Shown one piece after another: positions 37,401 to 48,805 of a stretch of DNA of 64,000 bases. Every line of letters starts with the position of its first letter. Position 1 is the first letter of the stretch. The notes under the pieces were generated by a model that was given only the letters and a program-made list of their open reading frames with translations, was not told the DNA's origin and searched no databases. The position numbers and the translations under genes were made by a program. The stretch spans positions 13,193,154 to 13,257,153 of the forward strand of contig NC_133299.1 of the NCBI RefSeq assembly GCF_005239225.2, written 5' to 3'. This DNA is from Populus alba (lineage: Eukaryota; Streptophyta; Magnoliopsida; Malpighiales; Salicaceae).

Positions 37401-40400
37401 CCCTTGGCACGAGTTTCGTGAATTGTATTGTTTTTTGTTGTTGTTTATTTTAGGCTTCCTATTATTCCATCTAACATCCTTTAAATAATTTGAATTTTTT
37501 TGGTTTAGATTTGTCATAATAGGGTGTTTATATATCTGCAGACAACAGACGAGGAGGAACTGCAGACGACAACAGATGAGGAAGAACTGCAGACAACAAA
37601 AGACGAGGAAGAACTCCATGTTGCAACAGCTGATGTCGCTGATGTATATACTGGAAAAGGTCATGGTACTGAAGATGAACTGATGCCTGCTGGTTTACCT
37701 GCTTCTTCAAATGTCGATTTATCTGGGATGCAGATGGATAGTTTGGCTGTTTCATCTAATATCCATGATTTCGAGAATTCAGACAGTGAAATACCTGGTC
37801 TAGATTCTTCTGCTCGTAATGATGTATTTTCAGAGACCATGGGTGCTTCTTCACTGGTCTCTACTGATATTGAAGATGCCAGCCAAGAGCAAGGTACTAG
37901 TCTGGGTACAAGGTCATACCAGGAAGTGCTTCCATCAATATCAAATGACAGGTCAGAGGAGCTGAGTCCAAAAGCAGCTGCTACGGATTCCAACAGCCTG
38001 ATCTCCTCAACTGCAACTTCTGTGCGTTTACACCAGCCTCTTGTTCTGCCTAAGATGTCTGCACCTGTTGTCAATCTTGCTGACGAACAGAAGGATCAGC
38101 TGCAAAATTTGGCTTTCATACGCATCATTGAGGCATACAAGCAAATAGCAGTTGCTGGAAGTTCACAATTTCGCCTTTCCTTGCTTTCTTCTTTAGGAGT
38201 TGAGGTATTGGTTCTATATTATCAAGGATAGTTACCTCCCCTTTGCTGTTGGTTGTGGTGTATATGATGTTTCCTGTACTTGTTCAGTTTGATTAGTTAT
38301 ATTACTCTATCTGCATTTTCCTTGTTACTCAGCTGAAATAACAATCCTTGTGTTCTTTTCTTCTTTGGCTAAATTCTTTTGAGTTGTAATGATGCATAAT
38401 CTGGTCAAACATGCATGCCTTTGTAAGACCCATGCACCAGATAACCTGATCCAAGCATCTTCAACCATGTCAATGAACAAAATAATCATTTTGTTTGCTT
38501 TTCATTCTTCACCATCAGTGCTTAATTTTCTGAATTGTCAAGCCAGAATTTGGACATCTTTTGGTTTGCAAATGTGGACCTATACTAGTTTGCTCCATCC
38601 ACAAGAAAATTCCCACTATCTAATGGATGCTATCTTCAATCACACAGTAATTTGGAATCGTTTCCACTTCTTCAATTCATGCTAACTATTGTTTCATTCT
38701 CTTTTTTCTCATGCACAGACTTAATTAGTGCAATGATCAATTCTAGGTTCCTCTTTTCCATGAAATTTTAATTTGGAAGTTTGGGTGGATATTAGTCGTC
38801 CAATGGTAAACTTTTTGTATCTTTTCCATGATTTTTAATTGCATATTTTCTTGTTTTAGATATTCAGAGAGTTGTATGATGTGCACTAGTTCATGACCTT
38901 ATTCTATGTAGTTGCATAGTCAGAACTAGACATTAGTACGGAGAACCAAACTATACGTAATGTGCTGATATTTATTTATTTATTTTATTTTTACCTTTTT
39001 GCAGTTTCCTTCAGAGTTAGACCCATGGGAACTCCTTAAAAAGCATATATTGTCAGATTATGTGGTTCATGAGGTAAGAGAGTATTCCAACTTTTCATAG
39101 CTTAGCTTATTGCACAGATGCTAACTTCTAGTGGCGATGGGCTTTAATCAGAATGCGCTAAAACTGCTTCATTTCATTTGTTTACTGCCACCATCATTGT
39201 ATCAACAAATTTTATGCTATGGAATTGGAGAGTTGGCATATTTAGTTTCGAGTTCATTGATTTTACTATATTATGGAAAGTTCCCTTTAATGTGTCTAGG
39301 GATTGTCAGCATGAGAATGAAGATTTCAGTTGTTCAGTTGTATTGCTGTGCTGATGCAGTCACTTGCTGGACTCTGCCATTGTTGCTCTTTTCTGTTCTA
39401 TTTTGATTCTTCTAAAAAAAATGTAGCATCTGACAATAATTGCTGGGTGCCTTCAGGGACACGAGTTGACATTGCATGTCCTCTACAGGTTATTTGGTGA
39501 GGTAGAAGAGGAACATGACTTCCTTTCTTCTACAACTGCTGCTTCTGTGTATGAAATGTTCCTTCTGACTGTGGTTCGTATTTATTTCCCTTTTACCATT
39601 TCTCATTCTTGCATCAGATATGTATATTCTGAAAGAAAGAAATTATATTAAATTGCAGGCTGAAACGCTTAGAGATTCTTTTCCTCCTTCAGACAAATCT
39701 TTAAGTAGATTGCTTGGTGAAGCTCCTTATCTTCCAAATTCAATTTTCAGTCTATTAGAGTCCTTGTGTTCTCCTGGAAACATCGATAAAGCTGAGGAGT
39801 TGCAAAGTGGAGATCGAGTTACTCAAGGTCTCAGCACTGTATGGAGCCTGATTTTGCTGAGGCCTCCTATTCGAGAATCCTGCTTAAAAATTGCTCTGCA
39901 GGTTTCCTCTCTTTATCATCTATTCCATTTATTTCAATTGTCAATATCATTTGCACATTTTGATTGCCATGCCTATCTCGGCCTCTTTGCTGGTTGCTGT
40001 GAGGGTTATTGCAAGTTAAAGTGTTGCATAGCAATGCTGCAAAAATAAAAAATATATATAATACAAAATAAATATTAAAAACCGTTAAGCAAAAATAAAA
40101 ATAAATAGAAAAATATATCATTTGCACATTTTCTTTTTGTGGTGATCATCATTCCCACTAACATCATCCATAACTGCAAATCTTCTGAGAGATGAATACC
40201 AGTTCATATTTTGTTGAATTGTTTTTCACTTCATGTCTGATCAATCATTCCCTCTTGTATGACTATTTTGTAATTCTAGGAAGATGGAATATTAATCATG
40301 TGGTGAAATCGAGAGCTGGATGATCTCTTATTGCCTATATTTACTATTAGGGGGTTGACTCCCATTGTGCAATGGTGTTCCTGGTTGTGTTATCTGTAGA

Positions 40401-43400
40401 TTATTTTATGATTGGCCATTTTGTAAATTCTAGTGATTGTTTGAGGAAACTTTCTTATTGTCTTGTATTTAATTTAATGTTTTTCTTTTACCTCTGGAAG
40501 AGTGCAGTTCATCATTTGGAAGAAGTACGTATGAAGGCACTTCGTTTGGTATGCAACACCCAAGCACAACTTGCTATTGAAGGAATAAATAAGATGCTTG
40601 TTATAAACTGTTTTATCATTTTGGGTTCATTTTGCAGGTGGCAAATAAGCTTTATCCTCTCTCATCCATCGCTCAACAAATAGAAGATTTCGCAAAGGAA
40701 AAGCTGCTTTCTGTGGTAAATAGTGATGCTACAGAAAGCATGGATGCTGAAGGGTCATTCTCTGAATCACAGAAGGTAGTGGTTTTATGCATTATGGATG
40801 TGAAGTTTCACTCTTGCAAAATCTTCTTACATATTTGTCATTTTTGTGCTGAAATGATTTGAGGTTATATACCCCAACTTCTTTATCTACAAACAGGGAA
40901 GTAACATGTAAATTTGTAATTTTTCATTTTATTTTAGGCCCCGTTTGTTTGTTGGAAAGTAGTTTTCTTTAGGAAAATGAATTCTAGAAAAGTGAATTTC
41001 AGAAAAGTGAATTATTTTCTAATGTTTGGTAGTGTGATGGAAAATAAGTTGGAAAATACTTTCCAATGTTTGGTTATGACATGGAAAATGAGTTGGAAAA
41101 TAACTTATTAATGTTTTGTTTTTTTTTTCAAGTTTATTAAAATAATAAGAAACAAATCTTACAAATTAAAAAGTTGAATGAGAATGTAATTGAAAAAAAT
41201 ATAATTTCATAAATTATCTCAAATAAAATAAATAATAATAAAAATAATAGAGATTAATCTAACAAATAAAAAATTTGAAAGATGAAGAAATTAAAATAAC
41301 AATAATTACCATTTCATAAATTATTTCAAATAAAATAACAATCAAAAGAATGATGACCAAATTTGATAGATAAAAAATTTTCAATTAAAAAATGATAAGG
41401 AAAAAACAAATAAAAATTATAAAAATCAAATTCTAAGGGATGAAATTGAAAAAAAATATTCAAAACAAAATATATATAGCAATTAAAAGTTTGAGGACCA
41501 AATTTGATATAATCAACAAATAATATGATATTTCTAAATTTTTCACAACTTCCGAAAAGTTTTTTCCGCTCAAAATAAAAGAAAAACACTTTCTTGGAAA
41601 CCAAACCAAATTTTCCTTTGACTAGAAAGTATTTTTTGTTGACCAACTTTTCTAATAATAAACAAACACATGAAAGTTTGGAAAGTGGTTTCCAGGAAAC
41701 CACTTTCCGTCAAACAAATGAGGGCTTAGATAATTCTTTGTTGAAAAAGCTACTATGAGCAATTATGTACCTTTCTGCTATTGCTGTCACATTTTCTGAA
41801 AATGGTAACAATCTGTGCCCCTTGCTGAGTGTTTAATAGATTGCAAAACACATGATATAAACTGCAGTTACTCGATTTGTTGATGTTCGTCTATTAGGTT
41901 TGGGTGAGGCCTCTTACAAGTTACAATTTAATGAAATATTTGAATTATGTAATGTTAGAGTTTCACTACATGAACTGGTTGTGCACCCTTTTCTATCCCC
42001 CATAAGTTTAAATACTTGGCATGAAAATAATTATATCCAGTTTTTTTCATGATGATAGATTTAGCTAGTTGAAGTGTTTCTGGTGGATTTCATTAGCTCT
42101 CAAGTATTGTTTGTTGCTTTATTTTTCTTAGATCAACAAATGCACCAAAATATTTCTCCAGTTATAATTCCACAATTCAATAGCTGGAAGAATATGAATG
42201 AACTACACCAGTTTATCGCTTGCTTTTTCTAAGCCAGTATGTTTCTTGGTTATGTTCTAATTACATCCTCAACAGGATTCGATTTTGGAAAAACCATCAA
42301 ATGAGCATCAATCTATGAGTGCCATCAGTAAAGATATCTCCTCTGAGACTCATCAGTCATGCACATCTGAAAGTGTATCATCACTCTCAATCTCAGAGGC
42401 CCAGCGGTGCTTGTCACTGTATTTTGCCCTGTGCACAAAGGTGTTATTTTTATTCCAAGTCAAAGCCTTCTCATCTTAAATTTCCAACATTTGAAGTTGT
42501 TATCATCAATTTACGGTAATATTTTATTTAAGAATCTAATTCTTCTTTGGATTGGATTAATATTTCTACCTTTAATCTGATTGACAGAAGCACTCCCTAT
42601 TTCGCCAAATTTTTATTGTTTATAAAAGTGCATCAAAGGCAGTTAAACAGGTTTGGTTTATTTGCATTACATTTTACACTGAATGCTGTAGTTCACTTTG
42701 TTCCTGCTGTGAGCTTTTATTAGTTATATGGTGCAGGCAGTTAATCGGCACATTCCTATACTAGTCCGTACTATGGGTTCGTCATCTGATCTTCTTGAAA
42801 TACTTTCAGATCCTCCTATTGGAAGCGAGAATCTTCTGATGCAGGTTTAGCAATTGGTCAATTATGTAACAAACTCAACCCTATTGAAGTGTTTATAATA
42901 CTATTGCTGATTTTGTACTCTTTTCTTTTTTGCATTTTCCCCATGTACATAGGTTTTACAAACACTGACAGAAGGGGCAGTTCCTTCACCTGAATTGTTA
43001 TTCACCATTAGGAAGTTGCATGATTCAAAAATAAAGGTATGAAGCCGTGTTGTTGATTTATTAGCCAATGTTGATTAGCTTTTAATGAAAAGTAAAAAGA
43101 AGTGAGGCTCTTGGCTAATGTATGCTTGCTTTTGATTTATTACAGGATGCAGAGATCCTAATTCCAATATTACCATTCCTACCCAGAGATGAGGTCTCTC
43201 TTGTAATCTTGTTCATTGTTTTGTGTAGAATCATATAAATGCATCTCTTTTTATGACATCTGCATTTTGCATCTGTTATCTTTCTTCTTGCAGTGTGAAT
43301 ACTTTATGTGTTGGTACTGTCAGTTCATTAATTAAGATGGTCATTCAGTGATGCAAAAAAGATAGCAATGTTTTTTGTTCAGCTTTCCCTTGGTACCTGT

Positions 43401-46400
43401 GATGACTCATTTTAAATTGAAGTCTATTAGATCCTATAATGTCAGGGACATTTGCGTGGCAATTAGGTGGTCAGGTTTACTGCCACATGAAAATAATATA
43501 AACCACTGGATCTAGATAACATAATGACTGTTTGAAAGATATGTACTGCTCTCAAACATGGTAGCAGTGAATTGATTTATCCTATTTACATAAATCAGTG
43601 ACTGGCAAAAGAAATCAATCATGATTTTTTTTAAACTGCACAAATCTTTATTGGAGCTTACATGACAAGATGATTTTACTTATATGAGTAGCTTTGAGGC
43701 TGGCTACTTTGTAAATTCATTTCCAAAGAAGCTAGATTGCAGTAGATGAAAAAGTAATTCCCTGTAGATTGCAAGGATAGATAGGTCCGCATGATGCTTT
43801 TAACCTCAAAGACCAATGCGCGATATAAATCCATCTCAATAGTTGATGTCGGGTTATCCTCTCTCATTCCCTCCCTCGTTAGTGGACTCAACCAAAACAT
43901 TTGCTCTCATCAACCAAAACATTTGCTCTCATCAAACTGACTGATTGCCCACAGTGGCTTCTTGGAGATTGTACCTCAATCAATTTGGTTCTAGGACTAA
44001 CCATGGCATGCATTTGGTGGCTTGGTTTTCAACTTGTGGCAACTTGTGAGCTAACCTAGGATGGAGACATAGGTGGGCTAGAACTATTCATATTATTCTT
44101 TCCCAACATGATCCATAGATTCTAGGAGTTTCATCATTTTCCTACATCAGAGGAGAATATACTGAGGTCATGTATTTGTATTCTCCTCTTTCTAATAATT
44201 GCAATTGTGTTCTTCTGATGCATATATGGATATTGGTTTTTTATTTTTATTTTTTTTCTGTTAGCCATCTCTTCCTTTCCCTTTAATAATGTTAATTCCT
44301 TATTTTCCAGATTTTGCTGCTCTTTCCCCATTTAGTGAATCTTCCTCTGGATAAGTTCCAAATTGCACTTGCTCGTACACTACAGGTATCTTCTTTCTTT
44401 TTTTTTAAAAAAAAACATTAGAGAAAAAGGATCTCCTTCACTTTGCATCCAGTTTTCTTTGAGTATTTTGAGTGACTTTATGTTTCTAATAGTGTACTTC
44501 TCTCTACCAGACTAGGACCCTTGTTTTTTTCACATTAAGTAAAGTCGTCCCACCTGTCCAAGAATAGGACTTAAATAACCTTTGAACCTTGCAATACATT
44601 TTTTGAATTTTTCTTGTATTTTGTATGAAAAAAATATGCTTCTGGTTTTAGCTTTTTATTGCATTTCAAAAGCATTTAAATCAATAATTCAATATTGATG
44701 GATCAAATCATATTCATTGCAATCTTTCCCTATTTTATATTTATGTTTGTGATTGGTCTCCATTTCCATGGAGATATGGGCCATCCAAAAGCCCACTTGT
44801 CTAAATTTCTATATTGAACTCATTTTTTCCTTTGTCATTTACATCAATTATCAGCATCTAAATTTTCTCTTTTCCATTCCATGCTTTTATGATGCTCTAT
44901 TGCATGCTGTCAGTCAATATGGGCCTGTTCTCATTGTTTGTCATTCTACTTCCAACAATGATTTCATCCATAGATGTTGATCAAATATTTGACTTCTTGC
45001 ACTGCTTACTGTCAGTATTAATGTTCTCTAAATAATGGCTTATGCAGTTGAATACACTTGTAAGAAATACCTTTATCATGACCAAGTTTGATTTCTGGAG
45101 GATTCTGCTCTAAACTTATTAAATGCTTCTCTAATCTGTTAAACAACGTGATATAAATGCAGGGATCATCTCATTCTGGTACGATGCTCTCTCCAGCTGA
45201 AGTGTTAATTGCCATCCATGGTATTGATCCTGATAGGGATGGAATCCCCTTGAAGAAGGTATGTCTTTGCTCCTTTTTTCATGCTTCTGTGGAATTTACG
45301 AATTTGAATAGGTGTATAACTGAGTAATGTGCTTTTGTGTTCAGGTTACAGATGCTTGCAATGCTTGTTTTGAGCAACGACAGATATTCACTCAGCAAGT
45401 TCTTGCGAAGGTCTTAAATCAGTTGGTCTGTGTCATTCCTAACTTTGAATTTGTATTGCAAAATCCTTCAATTGTCTTTAAATGATGTCACATCTGAACA
45501 AGTTAATCCCTGCAGGTTGAGCAAATTCCTCTTCCTTTATTATTCATGCGCACAGTACTACAGGCTATAGGTGCTTTTCCAGCATTGGTAAGAAATTCAC
45601 AAGAAAAAATTTAAATCAGAATGCCAATTTTCTATTATTTCTTCTGGAAGAGCATTATTGATTAATTGATTAATAAAATAGCACTTGAGGCATCAACAAG
45701 CCATAGGTGGCTTTCCAGCATTTTTAAGAAATTCAGAAAAATTTAAATCAAGAGGCCATTTTTATAATCACTTCGTTATTTGTAACCATGTCTCTAGATT
45801 CAATAAATATTCTTAAGGTCATCTCTACTTCATGAAATATGGCTTGAAATACATGCGTGCATGTTTCAATGACTCTTTTAAATATTCGGAGACTGAAACA
45901 GTTTTATTTTGTTATGGAAACCCACTCGTGCTGTTTACTTATTGTAATTGGCCTGGTTGGTGCTGTTAGCTAAGAAATTTGTGAATCGACACCCCCTTTT
46001 CTTTCAAATTAATTATATTTGGACCTGATATTCTTGGATCTTGGTATGTATTTGACTAGGTTTTTTCTATTATTGCAGGTGGAGTTTATTATGGAGATCC
46101 TTTCTCGTCTCGTAAGCAAGCAGGTTAATACTTCTTCACCATAGGCTTATTGCCAATGACTTTACGAACCATACTTATTTTACAGTTGATTCAATGGACT
46201 ATTGCAGATATGGAAGTACCCGAAGTTGTGGGTTGGCTTCCTGAAGTGTGCACAATTGACGAAGCCTCAGTCATTCAATGTGTTACTTCAGGTGCGATCT
46301 CTTCTATCTGCTTGCTATTGAAAATTTTAGCCGCTATAATCTAAAACCAGTGGCTAGCTATGAAACAGCACCTCTGAAATTTAAATATCAATCTAATTTC

Positions 46401-46892
46401 TAGATCAGAATGTAAATTGTGCATTTCAGAAGCAAATTTGTTCTTAACCAATTTGATAACCTCTCTTTTTGTCATTCAGCTTCCTCCACCACAACTGGAA
46501 AATGCACTGAACAGAACTGCAGCACTGAAAGCTCCTTTGGTTGCCTATGCTAGCCAACCAAACATTAAATCTTCACTTCCAAGGTTTATAATATAATCCC
46601 TCGCGCTTGTGTAAATAGAAGAAAATCCAATTTCTCTTAACCAGAGTTTTTCCTGCTTCTGACGGTAGAAGATGCATTTTGAATTTTGCATTTTAGGTCG
46701 GTTCTGGTGGTCCTGGGAATAGCTCCAGACCCTCAGACTTCAAGTCAAGCACAGACAAGTCTGGCACAAACTGGAGATACAAACAACTCAGATAAGGATG
46801 TGACTGTAGACAATTCAAAAACCGGAGAAACGAGCAACTCAGTTAAGGAGGTGCAGACAGAGAAATCTAAAGAATCTTCTGTTGCTAGCTGA
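34410..46892 (+). CDS. ESP4: Symplekin/Pta1 homologue, ESP4-like 3'-end processing scaffold
   Basis: Twenty-seven exons give 1354 residues: 34410-34627, 34784-34943, 35057-35149, 35238-35343, 35476-35644, 35780-35954, 36583-36708, 36832-37350, 37542-38204, 39005-39073, 39457-39573, 39659-39901, 40501-40548, 40638-40775, 42276-42440, 42588-42650, 42737-42844, 42953-43036, 43146-43193, 44311-44385, 45163-45258, 45345-45425, 45516-45587, 46079-46123, 46208-46291, 46480-46583 and 46697-46892. All junctions are GT-AG. The N-terminal part is HEAT-like (symplekin N domain). The middle (exons 8-9) is acidic, low-complexity and has basic clusters (GKRVK) that may act as nuclear signals. Residues from about 1004 to 1289 match the symplekin C-terminal domain (motifs [32 protein letters not shown]). 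Symplekin bridges CPSF and CstF in pre-mRNA cleavage and polyadenylation; Arabidopsis ESP4 mutants enhance silencing. Intron 14 holds a DNA transposon. The C-terminus may be shortened by an early stop. Confidence 0.93.
36709..36831 (+). other. Stop-free, frame-preserving intron 7 of the symplekin gene
   Basis: The 123-bp intron is a multiple of three, has no in-frame stop and has ordinary borders (AAG|GTACTC and TTTTGCAG|GAAG). Retention would add 41 residues. An alternative in-frame acceptor at 36801 would add ten. Which isoform is made cannot be told here. Confidence 0.6.
37542..37619 (+). repeat. Coding acidic repeat in symplekin exon 9
   Basis: Three in-frame units of 24-27 bp encode [17 protein letters not shown] and TTKDEEELH. 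The block begins exactly at the exon 9 acceptor; expansion or loss would change the protein without breaking frame. Confidence 0.85.
40938..41725. mobile_element. 788-bp non-autonomous TIR transposon in symplekin intron 14
   Basis: Left end GCCCCGTTTGTTTGTTGG and right end (reverse complement) GCCCTCATTTGTTTGACGG form terminal inverted repeats that continue as GGAAAGT. It is flanked by TTAG on both sides (40934-40937 and 41726-41729), fitting a TTA-type target duplication of PIF/Harbinger (Tourist-like) elements. It has no transposase. The interior is AT-rich with internal inverted copies of the GGAAAGT / ACTTTCC motif. Confidence 0.75.
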
Positions 46893-46964
46893 ACGTCCGA
46901 AAACTCGGTACTTGATAAGTCAGAAGTTGCTCCAGAGGAGGTTGCTGTGCCTGCCAAGCAGCTC

Positions 46965-47014
46965 CAAGCTTAGCACTTGGAGGCACCAAGCTTAGCACTT
47001 GGAGGCACCAAGCT
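46965..47014. repeat. 22-bp tandem repeat across the ancestral stop region
   Basis: CCAAGCTTAGCACTTGGAGG (first 20 of 22 bases) is repeated twice and begins a third time. The first unit contains the TAG (46971-46973) that would end the symplekin frame if the TGA at 46890 were not there. Confidence 0.9.
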
Positions 47015-48786
47015 CTCCAAGTTTTTGGATGCTCATGCCATACTCTCTCCGTGCATATCTGCGACAGAAAGAATCAGATTTTACCCCATGTGCTGTTATA
47101 CTGACAACCGTTGCATGGATACATTTAGTGAAACTGCTGCACCAGCCGAAGATATTCGTTGTCAGGAAGTTTCCGGGGCAAGATAGAAGTGAAATTGTGA
47201 ACCATTTTTACTGAACATGCGAGTTAAAACAATTTCTGAAGGAAACTTTTTTTTTGTATTTTCAGATGTTTTTCTTATGTTTGTATCGGGGAGTTGCTAA
47301 TATCAGAGATGTACATAAACAAAGATCTGAGCCAGTTGACGATGTCCCCTTACTTTTTATCCAAGAGCAATAGCATTTTTAAAAATACAAGACTCCAATC
47401 TGTCAATCTGTCGAATTTTATTAACTTGTTCATTTGCCAGTTGAAGATGCTTGTCTATTTAAATTGTCCGAAAATGCATTAATTTATTGTTTTTGTTTTA
47501 ATGATTTTAATGAATTGATATAAAAAATAAAAAATAATCTAAAAAATTATTATTTTAATTAAAAAATATATTTATAAAAATATTCGGAGCTTGATTCGTT
47601 TGAACGTTATATAACCCAACAACTATTGTTTTATGGTGGCCCTTATTTGGCGTTCCAGTGCCCTCAACAGTAAGTAATAGTTACATTCCATAATATCTTA
47701 TCTTTATCTTTTAAGATTATAATTGGGTGGCTCTTTAATTCTTGACTCAAATTCTAAACATACATTAAAATTTTAAACATAAATTTAAAAACTATTCAAA
47801 TAAAGGGACGAACTCTAAAAAATAAAATAATCAAATTACAGAAGTAATTTGCTGAACCTTCTTTCATTGGATTTTAAAAAGAAGAATCTAAATGTGTAAA
47901 TTCTTTTTTGTTCTTTTAACCTTTCATTCTTTCACAAAGTAATAATAATAATATCTGTCATCATTTTTTATTTTATTATTTTTTTATTAACATGATTGTT
48001 CGAATCTGCTTACGTGCACCTCAACTAATCCTACGGGCTCTGAAGTTAATAACCATGTAAGCTTCTAGTGGCTCTAAGGTTTGTGAGACTCAAACTGATG
48101 ATCTATGTGGAGTAAATCTAGGACCTAACTAATTAAGCTACACCTTTTAGAATTATTTGTCTTTATTTATTATATAGGTATAAAAAAAATAAAGTACACA
48201 TCTTGCATTCCTTTGCAGAAGATCAAGTATAATATATGTTTTTTTTCACCTCATCTAAATTTAAAACTTTATAATCTGCAACTAAATGATTCTTAATTCA
48301 GCTTTTTTTTTTTCCTGACAGTCTCATCCACCATGAATAAATGAATATGGTGATTTCAACTCATTGAAAAAGATTTCCTAATAGCCTATTATTCAATTAA
48401 TAGCCTTCTTTATTCCTTAGAATTAGCAATTGTCTTTTAGATCAATGCATATACAATCCCTGTATTAATCAATCAGATTATTACTGTAGTAAATAGAAGA
48501 AAACAGCAGAAAGAATCATAAATAGTCATTCCACAGTTTTTATACAAGGCCAGAGCCTACAGTTTGCTCAATCATAATAAACCTGCAGCTGCGCTTCTTC
48601 TTCTTTTTCTCTCCAGTTATGTACTATTGCAGGCTCCTCAAAAGAATACCATGTATTTGCTCAGGAATTCATTTTTTTTTTTATCATGACCAGGGTATTT
48701 ACACATGAAATGGCAATTAATTTTAGCAAAATGCTACCATGAAGGTGTGTTTGCTCAGGTGCCTAGCCAAGAAACAGAGTTATCGT
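46974..48786. other. Symplekin 3'-UTR and intergenic DNA
   Basis: The first part is probably the symplekin 3'-UTR. Beyond about 47600 the DNA is AT-rich with no coding frame. Near 48480-48786 it would be the 3' flank of the minus-strand phosphatase relic. Confidence 0.5.
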
Positions 48787-48805
48787 GCATACAGCTTACT
48801 TTCTC

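Noticed and set aside
46745..46957. Minus-strand open frame opposite the last symplekin exon
   Set aside because: Shadow frame; the plus-strand exon is supported by splice phase and family similarity.
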